Of a stretch of 64,000 nucleotides of DNA, positions 1 through 12,313 are shown piece by piece. A program made the translations under genes and the position numbers. The notes under the pieces are model-generated. The model was not told where the DNA came from. It made no database searches and saw only the letters and a list, made by a program, of their open reading frames with translations. Numbering within the stretch: the stretch's first letter is position 1; the number at the start of each line of letters is the position of its first letter. The stretch spans positions 247,240 through 311,239 of the forward strand of contig MNCI01016241.1 in NCBI GenBank assembly GCA_015680685.1, in the 5' to 3' direction. This stretch comes from Gnetum montanum (taxonomy: Eukaryota > Streptophyta > Gnetopsida > Gnetales > Gnetaceae).

Positions 1-398
1 TTAGCATCATTTTATCATTCACATGGGGGGAGTTTTTGAAGTTTTTCTCTACAACTTGCGATTGAGCAACCCTTTCTTTTCTCACTCTATCTCGCTCACT
101 AGTGCTCCAATTTTTATTTCATTTGACCCTGCTAGAACCTAGAGTTTTCAGCTTGGTCGTGGGGGAGGGACACTTGCCAAAAAGTGCTTAACTTTTTTGA
201 AATTTATCATCGCGCAAAGGACATCATTTAGGGTAATTAAATCTAACACTTATAATAATTGTGCATAAAAATCATTTAACCTTTAGGTATACCAGGAGAC
301 TAAAATGGCAACCACCTACATCATAGGACTCATTATTACATACTTTTGGTCACTATCACACGTGATAACATAAGATCATTAAAAAGGCAAGTAGTAAG

Positions 399-452
399 GT
401 ATAACTTAACTTCAAAAATAACCTTACTAACACTTGGCCCGTGTGATTGCAA
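399..452 (+). other. Mini-intron relic upstream of ORF3 (element A)
   Basis: Starts AAG|GTATAAC, contains a branch-point-like CTTACTAAC and ends TTGCAA where the other copies end in CAG or TAG, so the acceptor AG has mutated to AA. The ORF3 start codon at 466 lies 13 nt beyond. The same arrangement occurs in B (11904-11963), E (21087-21146), F (32197-32257) and G (61580-61640). Confidence 0.5.
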
Positions 453-465
453 ATGGCCCTAAAAC

Positions 466-3066
466 ATGGACAACAGGAGGGTCCTACCCAAGGTGGAAGC
501 AAATGAGCTCGAAGAGGTGGAAGACAAAGACCTATTGGACAACATGCAGAATAGGAGGAGAAATCATTCAGCATTCATCAAGACAAACCTCCTACTGGAT
601 GGTCTAGGTAGGCAGAAGGAGGAGATACTGCTACACCTAAACCAAGACAACAACTCACATTGCCCCAAGATTGTGTTCAGGCCATCCATGAGAAGTCCAC
701 ATTCGCTGCGGTGATTGTGGAATTGAACTTTCAATCATTTGTGAAGTTCACTCCTGAGGCCGTTAGGGATCACCTCAAAGGGTCTCCCTTATGGCCTATC
801 CTCTCTGAAAGCAGTGCCTGGTACCTAGGAGAGATGTACCAATTTTGGCACAATAGGGAGCAAGGCACCACTGTTAATATTTGTGGTGTGACAGTTGAAT
901 TCTCTACGTAGGCCATTTTGGAAGTGTTAAACCTTCCAAATACAGGGCCCCAGGTTGCTTAGTTATCTACCCGTTCAGACCTTGATGTGAAAAAGGATTG
1001 GTTGGAGAAGGCTTATGGCATAGATAAAGCATTTGGTGAATTGATGACGGAAGAGAGGGTTTACTCCAAAATTGAAACATATCACATCTTCCCCACAAAG
1101 GGCCTAAAAAGAATATCGATGTATGTGGCTAGAGGATATGCAGTGTTGATGGGAAGGGTTAATACTAACCTACCCCATCTATATTTTATGGAGATCCTGA
1201 GGCGGTTCGAGGAATGGAAGACAGGGAAGATGGCACTGTCTTTCCCTTGCCTTATCAGAAAGCTTTGTTGATGTGCTGGTATTCGAGGATACACCAATGA
1301 CATCCTTCAAAAAGCTCAAACTGCTTCATATGTTGAATTGTTAAAGCCACTAGCTCCAAGAAAAGGCACTGGCAAAAGAGTTGCGACCAGAACAAGAAGA
1401 AGAACATATGGCTAGACCCAGTCAACCTCTAGCCATGGGTCCCAACTAATAACAAGAAGCAGGGCCTAGCATAGGCTAGGATCAGCCACCATCACCACAA
1501 GACTACAGACCGTTGATGAGCCATCTTAGGGCCATCGTTGAGACGGTCAGTTGGGGAAGTCGTGATGATGCAAACCTCTTTTGCATCATCAATGATGCCA
1601 AGAAGCTTACTATTTCATTGGATCACACAAGGGGTGAATTCTTCATTCACATAGGAGGAGAAAAAAGTAGATGGTCACAATAGATCTTAGGAAACATGGC
1701 ATCTTTCCAAGTGTAGTTAGAGACTAGTGAAGGGGCCACCATGGTGGTCATGCAACACTAGAATGTTGCAGGAGCTACAGAAGTGGTTGAAGACCACATT
1801 AAAGAATCCTTTAATGTACCTATTGTGCCACCAGCAAATCTCTCAGGAGAACGGGATGCTTAATCTTTGGCCAGAACCTCAATGACTCCTACAGAACATG
1901 AGGATGTGCTTAATCAATTTCTTCAAATAGGGCAAGTAATGATGTCCCTATTTGACATTCCTCAGGATGTCATAGCAATTCAGTCAAACCTCATTTCCAC
2001 AAAGGGGAAGTTGGTCTTAACAGAATTAAGGGTAGAGCATGTTGAAGCTGAAGTGCAAAAACTAAAAGAGTAGCTCGTGGCCTTACAAGCAGCAAAGCAG
2101 GACCCTCTGTAATTTATTCCCGCAGATCAGCTAGAAAAATTTAGAATCAAATAGCTAACAAAGCTAATCGCAAAGAATAAAATGGTGGCAAATGAAAAGG
2201 AGAAGGTTGTTTGGGATGCCTCTATAGCACAAGCACAAACCCATGCACATCTTAAGGCACTCAAGGCCTTGCAAGATGAAAATAAACAGCTTGCGACTGA
2301 AAACTTTTGGTTGACCACTATAGAAAAGCAAAATAATGTTTTTGCTCAACACTTTCATTAATTATGAGAACAATTCATCCAGGTCAACCAAGATTTAAGC
2401 CGTTTATCTAGAGAAAATCAAACCCTCTCGATGGAGAAGGTATGCATCATTCATCAAAATTTGACGATTGAGATAAGTGTGTGGCAGAATGAGGCTAAAT
2501 GACATGAAAAGCTGAAGGAGCACTTCCATGATCAGGTGGGGATGTATAAATAGATCCTTGAAAAGGAGATCCATATGGTCAAGGCCCAAATCAATACTAT
2601 TAGTGCTCAACACACTGATTGGCAAGCTATATTGGACACATATGCTTTCACCCACCAAAAGGAAGTTAAGAACCGGGACCTACAGATTTAGGACTTGATA
2701 GAGTACATGAAGTTGGCAAACCTAGGATATGCCAACCTTTCCATGTTAACAGCAGGGTGCCCAAGGTCAGAGCTTGAGCAGCAAGTAGCAACCACCCACA
2801 TCAAATATGAAGCGAAATTTGCAAAATGCAAGAAGCTGGTGGAGAAACTGGATGTTGCAAATTCTGAACTTGAGGTGGAAAAAGCCAACTACTAGGGACA
2901 AAAAGATGTTCCAAACATTGGAACACTAGCATGGACGGCACAATACCCTCAGACAAAATAGGAGAAGCTCCAGGCCATACTTCAATGCCATCAAACCTCA
3001 AAACTTGGAGCACAATACAAAGGGAAGACACCAATGGAGGAGCCACCACCACCAGGAACTACATGA
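466..3066 (+). pseudogene. ORF3 relic of element A (plant-transposon domain plus coiled coil)
   Basis: A long third reading frame downstream of where pol would be, read in pieces (466-714, 660-911, 987-1271, 1867-2073, 2695-2895) through many stops and some frameshifts. The N-terminal third resembles the domain databases call 'putative plant transposon protein', known from the 3' ORF of Athila-type elements: a WYxxExYxFW motif near 820-850, then a VEFST.AILEVLNLPN stretch. The rest (about 1870-2900) is rich in Glu, Lys, Gln and Leu and looks like a long coiled coil. The frame ends near 3066 after a proline-rich GKTPMEEPPPPG. A homologue with the same order of parts lies on the minus strand in element G (58600-61562). 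I see no signal peptide or clear membrane helix, so an envelope role is not supported. About a dozen of roughly sixteen stops I placed are TAG. Confidence 0.65.
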
Positions 3067-3231
3067 GTTCCAAATTTTTGTAGTTGTAGCATATTCTATG
3101 TGTTGTGTCTTTATTTTTTTTTCTCCTCACACTACAGCATCATCCCATTTTTTTTCATCTAATAATCCCATACCTATCCACTATGTAATCACTATAACTC
3201 AAGGATGAGTTCTTATTTAGTCATTGGGGTA

Positions 3232-4112
3232 TGATGGAACACGATATAGCATGGGCCACGATATCGCGTACACAATATTGTGTCTGTTGTGATATTGCAT
3301 GGGTCGCGATATCGCATACACGATATAGCATCTTTCCCTACGATATCGCTTATGCGATATCACAGCTTGCCGCCAGTTCTATAAATAAGAGGTGGCTCTC
3401 CCTTATTTCATACATTAGAGTGAGATAGTAGCAAAACTTTGGCAGTTTGATCCCTCCAGAGAGAGATTATTTTTCCAGTGTCTGCGCGCAGTGTGATGAA
3501 TGTAATTGTACGACATCCTTTATTCGAGTGTGACATACTTGGACATGCACATGACTAGCAATAAAGATCGAGATTACTTCATCATTGCAGCATTCACTTG
3601 GTTTAATTAATTATTTAATTACTTATCATTTACTTCTTTCCTAGTTAATCTCTCTCACCCTTATCTCATGTTAAAACGCGGAATGAGTACCACTTAATCA
3701 CGAGCATTTAAGTGTGACTACTTGGTAACCCAGTAGTGTGCCTAGGTCATGCACTTGGTAATCCTAGTGGTAGTCATGCATGAGGTCCAAGATGTGTACG
3801 GATGATTAAGGAACAGATGCTCATCGCACTTAGGCTAGTTTAGATTCTCTTACGCTTTTCCTCCTAGCTTAGTTAATCTTATTTTCCATTACCTTCAGGA
3901 GTAGCATTAGGTTAGAACACATCATACACCTCACTCTAGACTAAACCATATGTGACAAAGATAATACTAGTCCAAGTGGGAAGATAGTGAACTGCCACCT
4001 AAGGCTAACTATCTAGGTGCCACAACTAGTCCATCTGCGGTGTTCGACCAGATCGTGCATGAAAACTCTCGTATTTGTATGGTTGAGTGTAGGGGTACCT
4101 CGCCACTCATCA
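3232..4112 (+). repeat. 3' LTR of element A (881 bp)
   Basis: Begins TGATGGAAC directly after a purine tract (GTCATTGGGGTA) and ends CGCCACTCATCA. The U3 part (3238-3365) holds about eight intact or decayed copies of the palindrome GCGATATCGC, immediately followed by the TATA box CTATAAATAAGAGG near 3380. A polyadenylation-type AATAAAG lies in the AGCAATAAAGATCGAG stretch near 3560. Confidence 0.85.
3238..3365 (+). promoter_or_regulatory. U3 palindrome array of LTR A
   Basis: About eight spaced copies of CGATATCG-type palindromes, several decayed to CGATATAG, CAATATTG or TGATATTG, ending about 15 bp before the TATA box. The same array precedes the TATA box in LTRs of B, E and F, which suggests a promoter element; that role is inferred. 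Confidence 0.55.
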
Positions 4113-4325
4113 AAACTCAACAATGAGTTTTCATTTAGCTGTTGGGGTATGATGAAGTATCAAAGTGTCATGTTGATGGATCCCCATCAATGTAGCATTT
4201 GCTACATTTATGAGATCCCATCGATGCAACTCCATAATAAAGTCTATAAATACACATGCTCTCACTATGTATTAGCATTCTTTGATCAATACAGTAGATG
4301 AACTCTTGTAGTTTTATTTTGTAGT
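4113..4325 (+). mobile_element. Element C: internal tail and left piece of its 3' LTR
   Basis: Bases 4113-4149 match the family's internal 3' tail (ATGAGTTTTCATTTAG, then GTTGGGGTA). The LTR of C starts TGATGAAGT at 4150 and is cut at 4325 by insertion of B. U3 carries different palindromes, TTGATGGATCCCCATCAA and CCATCGATG, before TATA box CTATAAATACAC (about 4243). The remaining 677 bp of the LTR resume at 13187. Confidence 0.75.
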
Positions 4326-5186
4326 TGATGAATCATGTTTTACTTAAGCTCTGATATAGGAGTGACTGCGATATCGGGTACACAATATCATGTGATATCG
4401 TAGCCCAAGATGCGATATCGGGCATGTGATATTGCAGAATACTCCCAAGCCTATAAATATAGCCCTTAGGCACACAATTCGGGGGTAGTTTTTGAAGTCA
4501 AGTAGTCAAATTCTTGTAGTTTGCTCATTTGAGAGTTACAATATTTTCCAAGTGCTTAAAATAGGAGATATAAGTGTGATTGGATCTTTGTTCAAGCATT
4601 GACGTACCTCACCATACCATTGTGTTGCCAATAAAGACAAGCTCTTTTATTCACCCTTGCAGCACTTGAGACTTTCTTTATTTATGTAGTTACATATCAT
4701 GATTTCATGTAGTTTACATTAATGTTATTCAGAAATTAATTTTGATTAATTAAGCAACTAATTAAAATACACAAGCATGACCCCTTTGAACATATGTGTG
4801 ATACTTGGTAGCTCAGAAATGGTTAGCATTTGACAACCTAGTAATATTTACACAAACTTCAAGATGTGTCTACGAAGTGGGGATGATTACTTATGTTAGG
4901 CTAGATTAGACAATAGTTTACTTACCACTTAATTACTCTCATTTTTATTCTTTTTTTAGGTAAGAAAATTGATAAAAAACAAAATAGTAAAAATCTTATG
5001 CTTCAATCTCACTTAACCATACATTTTCATTTCACAAGTGAGACTGGGAAGACAATGAATGGACAAAACAAACTCACCATTTAGCTCTAGCATTCTTGAT
5101 AATTAAAGTCTACGGTGTTTGACCATATTGCATGTGAACACCGGTGATTTGTATGGTTGGGTGTAGGGGTACCTCGCCACTCATCA
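4326..5186 (+). repeat. 5' LTR of element B (861 bp)
   Basis: Starts TGATGAATC and ends CGCCACTCATCA, followed by the primer site. The U3 palindromes (CGATATCG types, 4368-4435) precede TATA box CCTATAAATATAGCC near 4450. GCCAATAAAGACAAG near 4630 is the likely polyadenylation region. Confidence 0.88.
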
Positions 5187-5206
5187 TTAGCACCATTGCC
5201 AAGGAC
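5187..5206 (+). other. Primer binding site of B (decayed tRNA-Asp complement)
   Basis: TTAGCACCATTGCCAAGGAC directly follows the LTR. Compared with the intact site of element F (TGGCGCCGCTGCCGGGGAC after one spacer base), the changes are mostly G-to-A or C-to-T, the pattern of deaminated methylcytosine. Confidence 0.75.
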
Positions 5207-5339
5207 TTTAGTTCTATGTGCACTATCTAAGCTTAGTGAAACTTGTTGTTCAAACCCTAAGAGTCAAATCTTACAAAAACAAAAATTATTATTACATGCA
5301 CATTGCATATAGATTCATTAACATAAAAATTCTTTTTCT

Positions 5340-7850
5340 CACAAGAGTCTATCTCCACCTAGGGCATACCAAGTGCCTCAACAATATCTAGTGTTATATG
5401 CTCATCCTGATGAGTATGTACTAGACTTCACCTTCATCTTACATCAAGATGAAATGCTACGGTGGTGCAACATGAAAGGCAACATTGTGTTGCCTCCACA
5501 TCGATCTACTTTAGCTATGCTCCAGCTAATGCTTGCACAACATGAACTTCAACATCTTCACAGGGACTATGAGATGCAAGATCCTAATTCAAAGGATTAC
5601 CATCCCACTAAAGCTCAAAGGTTAAGGGATCATCATCTAGAGCACCAACATGATCTTTTGAAGGGCAAGGGGTTGAACACTTTTCCACCTCTGCTTGGTC
5701 CATTGGATGGAGATGAACACTTCTCTAGGGGCTTTTCCTTTGGTGATACTCCTTTCTTTTACTTTGATCAAGGGGCCCTCAACTAGAACGTGCAATCCAC
5801 AATTCATAATCCAGGTTCTAATCAAAATGGATCCAATGACAAAAATGGATCTAGAGAAATAAGTCATGACAAAGAGACAAATGGAAGTCATGATTGTAAT
5901 TGTGGTCACCATCATCAAAGAGAAGGGGCTAGGCATTGGCACGATGCAAGTCCTCCTTCCTCTTTCCCTTCATCATCTTCTTCTTCTTCATCTAGCTCAG
6001 ATTTTGGCTGTAGATGACATCATCATGATGGAGATGATTGATGAGACCAAAACCACAAAAGGGACCATTGAGATAGTCATGATCAAAGGCGTGGGCGATC
6101 TAGAGAGACCCATCATCATGAAAGAAGGGTTAGTAGAGAACATCATAGGAACCATCACTATGGCCTTAATGAACCCCTACTCCACTCAAAGCATGGTAAA
6201 CATTGTAGAGGTTGTGAGGATTCCAACAAGGCACATAAAGGATAGTAGAATAAAGAGGCTAGACATGAACATCATCCCTCGGTTTGAGGGAGGCTATGAA
6301 ATTGATCTGCAAAATCATCTCCAAGCCTCCAAGATGCATGTGCCTTGTAGAATATTGAGAATAATTGGTAGAAGTTGAAATTATTCCCAAGGGCACTCAT
6401 TCAAGAAGCAGAAAACTGGTATTGATCCTTGGAACTAGAATCAATTAAGCGGTGGAGTATGATGTTAGAATTTTTTAACGACAAATATCAAATGTACTCT
6501 TGAGTGTCCAATCTAAGGAAGCAGATCCAAGGGTGAAAACAAGAAAACCATGAGCCCTTGGATGTCACTATTAGTCGATACTACTCTCTATTGCATAAGT
6601 GTCCCGGCCATGGATACTCTTAGCTTGATCAACTCTGCCATATCATAGATGGGTTGTGATCTAAAATAAGGAAAACCATTGGCATCTATGCTAAAGGGAG
6701 ATTAACAAAGTTAAGTACCTATTGGATCCAAAAGTTAATTAAGCAGGTAGCTAGGGAGGAGGGAGAATTGAGAAAGCAAGAAAGTGTAGAGGAATACAAT
6801 AGGAGTCCTTCTATCTACAAAAGGGGGATTCAATTTTGTGATAGTGAGGATGAGTTAACTAGAGATGAGGTGGCTAATCAAAAAACCTTTCCACTCAGAA
6901 AATTGCAATCCAAAATTATAGCTAAGGTTGACTAATTATGGGACTCCATGGACAATAAGTTTCAAGCTATCTTAAAAATTTCTGAAGAGTCCAAGGAGCA
7001 AAGTGGTGTGTGTAAGCATTGAAGATGTAAGAAAGCTAAACGTTCCATCTCCAAAGGTAAGGGTAAGATGGCTATTATAGAGATGATTATGAATAGTGAA
7101 TTAGATGATGATGGTAGGTGTGACGTTTGCCAGTATGAACATCCCAAGGGATGCTATCCAATTGTGTTACACTTGCAAGAATCTGGGGTGTATGCCTTAC
7201 ATCCACAAATTGCACAAAGGCAAACACTCAAAATATTACCTTATCCACAAGATAACTCTCAAAAATTCCACCAACCACAGTAGTGTTATCCAAGTGAAAC
7301 TCCATCGCAACCCTATGAATTGTACTAGTAGCGGCAGCAACCACAATCATGGGCGTTGGCATCTCCAAGATAGCAATACTCCTACTAGAAACTAGATTTC
7401 TACGATGTTTATGTTCAACAACCTTCATCTCCATTGGACTCCTCTAGTCATGTTGCTGCTTACCAACCTCATCACTACTCTTTTGAAGTGTACCAACTGC
7501 CATATGCAAGGAGGAATGTCACCTACTATCCTCATGCTCCTCCTATTCCTACACCTACTCCTCTACTACCTGCATAGCTACCACCTGCTCCATCCATATA
7601 AGGTGAATTACCTACCCAACCACAACAAAGAAATGCTATGTTGAAACCATGATCAGAACCATGATCAAAGAAAAGACCCTTCTTTTGACCTTGCAATCCA
7701 CTAAAGCCCTCAGACACATCAATGGTTGGTAACCCTGCTCCTCCACCTTCCTATGCCTTACCTTTATTTGAGTTCCCTTCAAACCAAAATCTCTCTCGAA
7801 TCCATAGTGTAATGTTGACCCATGTTGTATCTGATTAGATTTGAGTTGAT
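5340..7850 (+). pseudogene. Decayed gag of element B
   Basis: Fragments match the gag of E and F. N-terminal PQQYLVLYAHPDEYVLDF is near 5373-5440 (open 5373-5786). A capsid-type stretch includes RIPTRHIKDSRIKRLDMN (6207-6265) and RFEGGYEIDLQNHLQ (6280-6320). A CX2CX3HX4C-like knuckle (CDVCQYEHPKGC) lies near 7120-7155. A proline- and glutamine-rich tail follows. Several stops and frame changes break the reading frame, so this is not a functional gene. Gag would form the cytoplasmic particle that packages element RNA. Confidence 0.75.
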
Positions 7851-10270
7851 AACCTACCCAAGAATTTTGCTAATCCCAAGAGTCCCTTAGTATATTTGCA
7901 AATTGTTGGGAATGAACCTTGTAAAGCTCTTCTTAACTCTAGTTCTAGTGTTAATTTGATCTCACATGAGATGTACACTAGATGAAACCTTCCTCCCTTG
8001 AAGAAGAGCAACATTAGGCTAGAGCTGGTAGACTAGTCCATCATTGTTCCATTAGGACTAGTAGAAAACATCATGATCATTATTTGTGGGTGTTCATATC
8101 CTACCATCTTCCTAGTAATCAAGGTGAAGAACTGTAAGGGGAACTTCCCAATTATTATGGAAAGGACATGGTTAAGAACTATTGATGCCAAAATGGGAAT
8201 TAGAAATCTTTCCTAGAGATATCCAAAGAAAATGAATTTGGAAAGATTCAGAAGAAGAGGATTTCATGTATTACATACAGCGATTTAGGGTGTCATTCTG
8301 TACAGAAACTATGGTCAATGAATTGAACATCTATCTCTGCATGCAAGCAGCATGCACTAGAAGCTGAAATCCAAAGATGTTTGTATGCAAAAGCCATAAA
8401 ACAAGAAGGCACCTAGTGGCTGATAGTTGATTCTAGCAACAGTACATTTTGCATGGAACCTACTAAGGGCCTAATGTGTGATTATGTTGCAAGTATGAAT
8501 AAACTCAAGCAAGTTCATTACCAGCTATTCAAGGGAGTAAATGAGGATATCAATTGGGGAGAGTTGGAGATTCTTGATAATTTCAAACAAGAACCCCTTG
8601 AACTAAAGATACTACCAACCATAATGAAGTATGTGTTCTTAAAAAAATGGAAAGCTGGTCATTATTAATGCCAAACTTGCTGCAGGACAAAAGAAGATGT
8701 TGATGAATGTTTTGGAAAAATGGTTAGCAACCTTTACTTGGTCATATTTTGAGCTCATGGGAATAGATCCAAGAATATGCTAGCACTAGATATACACTGA
8801 CCCTGCCATTAAGTCAAAATGATACTGCAATGACACTTGAATCCCAAATTAAAGTAGATTTTCAAAGAGGAGATCGAGCAACTCCTCAAGGCTGGATTTA
8901 TCTATCCTATTGTAGATAGTAAGTGGGTTAGCCCACTCATGATTGTGCCCAAGAAAGAAGGCAAATGATGGGTGTGCATCAACTTCTGGCTACTCAATAT
9001 GGAAACTTTCAAAGATCATTTTTTGTTGCCTTTTGTCAATCAAGTGCTAGACACCATTTCTAGGCACAACTACTATAGCTTTCTGGATGGTTATAGTGGC
9101 TATAACTAAATCTAGAGCACACCAAAGGATCAAGGGAAGATGACTTTCACAAGTCCTTAGGGAACTTTTTCTTATCATCAAATGTCATTTGGTCTATCTA
9201 ATTCCCTAGCTACATTCCAACGATTAGTCCTTAGCATTTTCTGACAACAAATTGGTAGTGGAGTAGAAGTCTTCATGGATGAACTTTCTACCTATAGAGC
9301 TACATTCGAGAAACCCTTGGACTATCTTGAGCAAGTGTTGAGGAGATGTATTGAAACAAGCCTCTAACTCAATTGGCAAAAGAGCCATCTTATGATCCAA
9401 GAAGGCATAGACTTGGGGCACTCTATCTTAAAAGTAGGAATCAAGGTGGATCCTGAAAAGATAAGGGTCATCCAAGGAATAACTCATCAACCAGAAATAG
9501 TTAAGAAAGTGCAATCATTCCTTGGTCATACTAGCCACTACTAGCACTTCATTAAGAAATTTTCCAAAATTGCCAAGCCATTGGTTGAATTAACAATGAA
9601 AAATGCATCATTTGCCTAGACCCCTTCATGTGAAATAGCATTTCAACAACTGAAGCAAAAGCTTGTTGAAACCCCAAGCACTTTATTTGTCTAGGTCATT
9701 TCACATGATGACTGATGCATCAAATTATGCTTTGGGGGTAGTTCTTAAGCAATTGAATGATCAGAAATTTCTATATTATATTCACTGCACAAGTTGGAGT
9801 ATCATAGGTGCATAGTTGAACTACACCACTATGGAAAAAGAATTAATGGGGGTGGAGTTTTCCTTAGAAAATTTCAGGCACTATGTGTTTATTCATAAAG
9901 TGTTCATGCACACAAATCATAATTCCATCTATTTTTCAATGAATAAACCAATGGTAGGCCCCTATGTCATACAATGACTTGTGATTTTGCAAGAGAAATC
10001 TCACAATGGTAGATTGAAAGGGTGTGGAAAATGTGATCGCCAACCACTTATCATGGCTAAGATGGGACGATAAGGAGAAAGAGAGTTCCTTATCTGATTA
10101 ATTTCCTAATGAATCTCTCCATGTAGGGGACATGATTATATATAAACTTCATAGCCTAGACAAGAAGTAATTAGTCAACATCCAACAACTGAAACCTTTC
10201 CATGAGCCCAAGCCAACCAACTCAATAGAAACCTTGCCATATGGACAACCATGCTCAATCTTTTGGATCT
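7850..10270 (+). pseudogene. Decayed protease-RT-RNase H of element B
   Basis: The protease lies at about 7880-8260; its expected D-S-G site reads LLNSSSSVNLIS, so the catalytic Asp is lost. A linker (8440-8670, INWGELEIL) leads to RT with FKDHFLLPFV (9008-9040) and YYSFLDGYSGYN (9070-9110). The expected VFMDDF site reads VFMDELSTY (near 9270). RNase H homology, including NVIANHLSWLRWDD, runs to about 10070. Then only the extreme end of integrase remains (MIIYKLHSLDKK to KPFHE, 10130-10210). Several stops and at least one frameshift are visible. RT and RNase H would copy element RNA into DNA; integrase core D-D-E sequence is absent. Confidence 0.75.
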
Positions 10271-12313
10271 CCTCCTTCCAACTTACTCATGGGGGAGATG
10301 GCCATCCATACAGCACTTTATGTGGCTCCTTAGTGTTTTAACTTTTTTTTGTTTTACACATTTTTGATTTTACAACTTTTTTTCATATTTTTTGTTTTAC
10401 ATTCTTTTATTTTTTAGGTTATTGATGTTTTCTAAGTTTTTGTTTTACACCATCATAGTATATTTAATATTTCTTGAATACTCTTTTACTTTATTTTATA
10501 TTTTCTTATGTTTTATGTAATTCTCTACTCTTTTTGCTTATAAGGTGCTAGGTACAATGGTAATGTGCTACTTGATGGTGGTATGTATCATTTGTGATTT
10601 GATTGTTAATTTATGATTTCTAACTTTGAATGTCATTACTAACAACTAGGACATGGTTTCTTTTCATGTAATACGTAATGAGTCCACATCATCCATCCAT
10701 CCACACACTCTATGGTTTTCCTTATTTCGAAAATGTGTAGTCCCTTTTTCATTAATACAACCTTAATCAATCTATGACTTCTGTATTTTCCAAAATTGGG
10801 ATGGAATCAAAGGTTTAGAGAGGGTGTGGCTTTAGAGGGATGTAGTATTCTTCGTGCTTTTCTATTTTCCTATGTGTAGGGGTGTTCTTGTGAATTTCTT
10901 GCAATTCTGTGTCATTCCACAATAGGAAGTCGAATAAGTCCTTGCATAGTATGGTCCTCATGAAAAAGAAAAAAAATAGATGAGGATTCAAAGCACACCC
11001 CTTGGACAAAATAAATGTGAAAATGCATGGGTCTTTTCATGGTGTGGTTTCCATTCAAAAGTAAATAAATAAATATGAAAATTCAAAGCACATCCCTTAG
11101 GCCAAATAAAAGGGCTACAAGCACTGTTATGGGACTTGTCTCCTCTAACTAAGGCCCTTTCTCACTTTCTACTTCTTCTCCAATTTGGAACAGTGGTTAT
11201 TTTGTAGGAGCATTCTTTTATCTCAGGGGAAGGACTAGCCTTAGAATGTTAATTTGAAGTTACTGAAAGTGGTTGATTCTAGTCTGGATGGAGGATGGAT
11301 CCTACCAAGTCATTTAATCATAAACTCCACAAGGAACTTTATGTGACCATAATTAGGAACTCCATTCCATTCTCTCTCTTTCATCCATCTATGCTTTTCA
11401 TGCCCCACATCACTACCAGTTTCATGTTTTGATTCAATGTTCTAGTTCAATGTGTCAAGTTTCTCAGTCAGTTACTTCTGGGTTTTTGTACTTAACCTTT
11501 TGTAACCATTAATCATCCATGGCACCCATGGACTCCTTAGTTTGAAGTTATGCAAGGGCATAACAGACTTGTGCCTGCTTTGGGAAGGACCCACTTGCAT
11601 ATCTTTTGGTTTGATTAAGTTAAGTTCTTTAACCTTAAACATTTTTACAATTGAATTATCCTTATTTACCCCATCAATGCCATCCAATTGTGTGCATATT
11701 CAAAACTCTTTTTAGTGAATTCTTTCTTTTTATTGCTATAAATTTCTATTCCCTCTTTTCAGTATTCCTTATGTTAAGCTTTGTCTAAATTTTATAGACT
11801 GCTTCTCTTACTTAACCTATTTGTTAGTCTTTCCACTAACATTATCAAGCAATCAATCTATCACAATCACAACTTAGCTAAATAAAATCACTAATGAGAT
11901 GAGGTATTCAACTACTATGTGTTACACTTTATATATTAATCCTTGATTTTGTTGTGATTGCAGTGGGGAGCATGAACTAGAAGTGAGACTATCTTCACCA
12001 AGGAGGATGCAACAATATCACTCACAGGAGATTGTTCATGATTGCTAGATCTCTTCTACCTCTCCCTCATCCTTCTATTGCCAAGAGGGGTTGGATGTCC
12101 ATTAAATCCGAGGGTGTTCTTTCCTATTGTCACAAACACCCAATTTTGTACACAATTGTAATGATGTATGATGCAGCACTTCTGTATTTGTTTGCTTCCT
12201 TTGTGTCACTTTCCATGTCAGTCAAACATTCCATACCTCCTAATATATTTTATAAGGGACTTTTTCCTCTTCTTCTATACTTGAGGACTTGTTTCCATTC
12301 AGTCATGGGGGTA
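10271..12313 (+). other. 3' noncoding region of element B
   Basis: About 2 kb between the pol end and the 3' LTR. In order: TCATGGGGGAGATGG (10288 on), a T-rich tract with repeated TTTGTTTTAC units (10339-10510), conserved blocks such as GATTCAAAGCACACCCCTT (10984, repeated near 11075) and CCTCTAACTAAGGCCC (11134), the mini-intron (11904-11963), and the final purine tract AGTCATGGGGGTA before the LTR. No long reading frame is seen; a 94-codon frame at 12032-12316 is not shared with other copies. Confidence 0.7.
11904..11963 (+). other. Conserved mini-intron, copy in element B (60 nt)
   Basis: Donor GATGAG|GTATTC, acceptor TTGTGATTGCAG|TGGGG, branch-like TATTAAT about 28 nt before the acceptor. 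The acceptor side closely matches element G (TTGTGATTACAG), although B has lost ORF3. Confidence 0.6.

Larger units (their letters stand above)
1..4112 (+). mobile_element. Gypsy (Athila-like) element A, 3' part
   Basis: The right end of a Ty3/gypsy LTR retrotransposon whose gag-pol half lies left of the window. It contains noncoding sequence (1-398), a decayed mini-intron (399-452), a long decayed ORF3 (466-3066), a short tail ending in a GGGG-rich polypurine tract, and the 3' LTR (3232-4112). Family membership is shown by the LTR end CGCCACTCATCA, shared with elements B, E and F, and by ORF3, shared with G. Bases 4113-4149 directly after its LTR are the tail of another family member (C), so A inserted into C; the presumed target duplication AAACT (4113-4117) cannot be checked without the left end. 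Confidence 0.8.

Noticed and set aside
466-3066. ORF3 as a true envelope gene
   Set aside because: It sits in the env position, but no signal peptide, cleavage site or transmembrane helix is visible; the product is mostly coiled coil.
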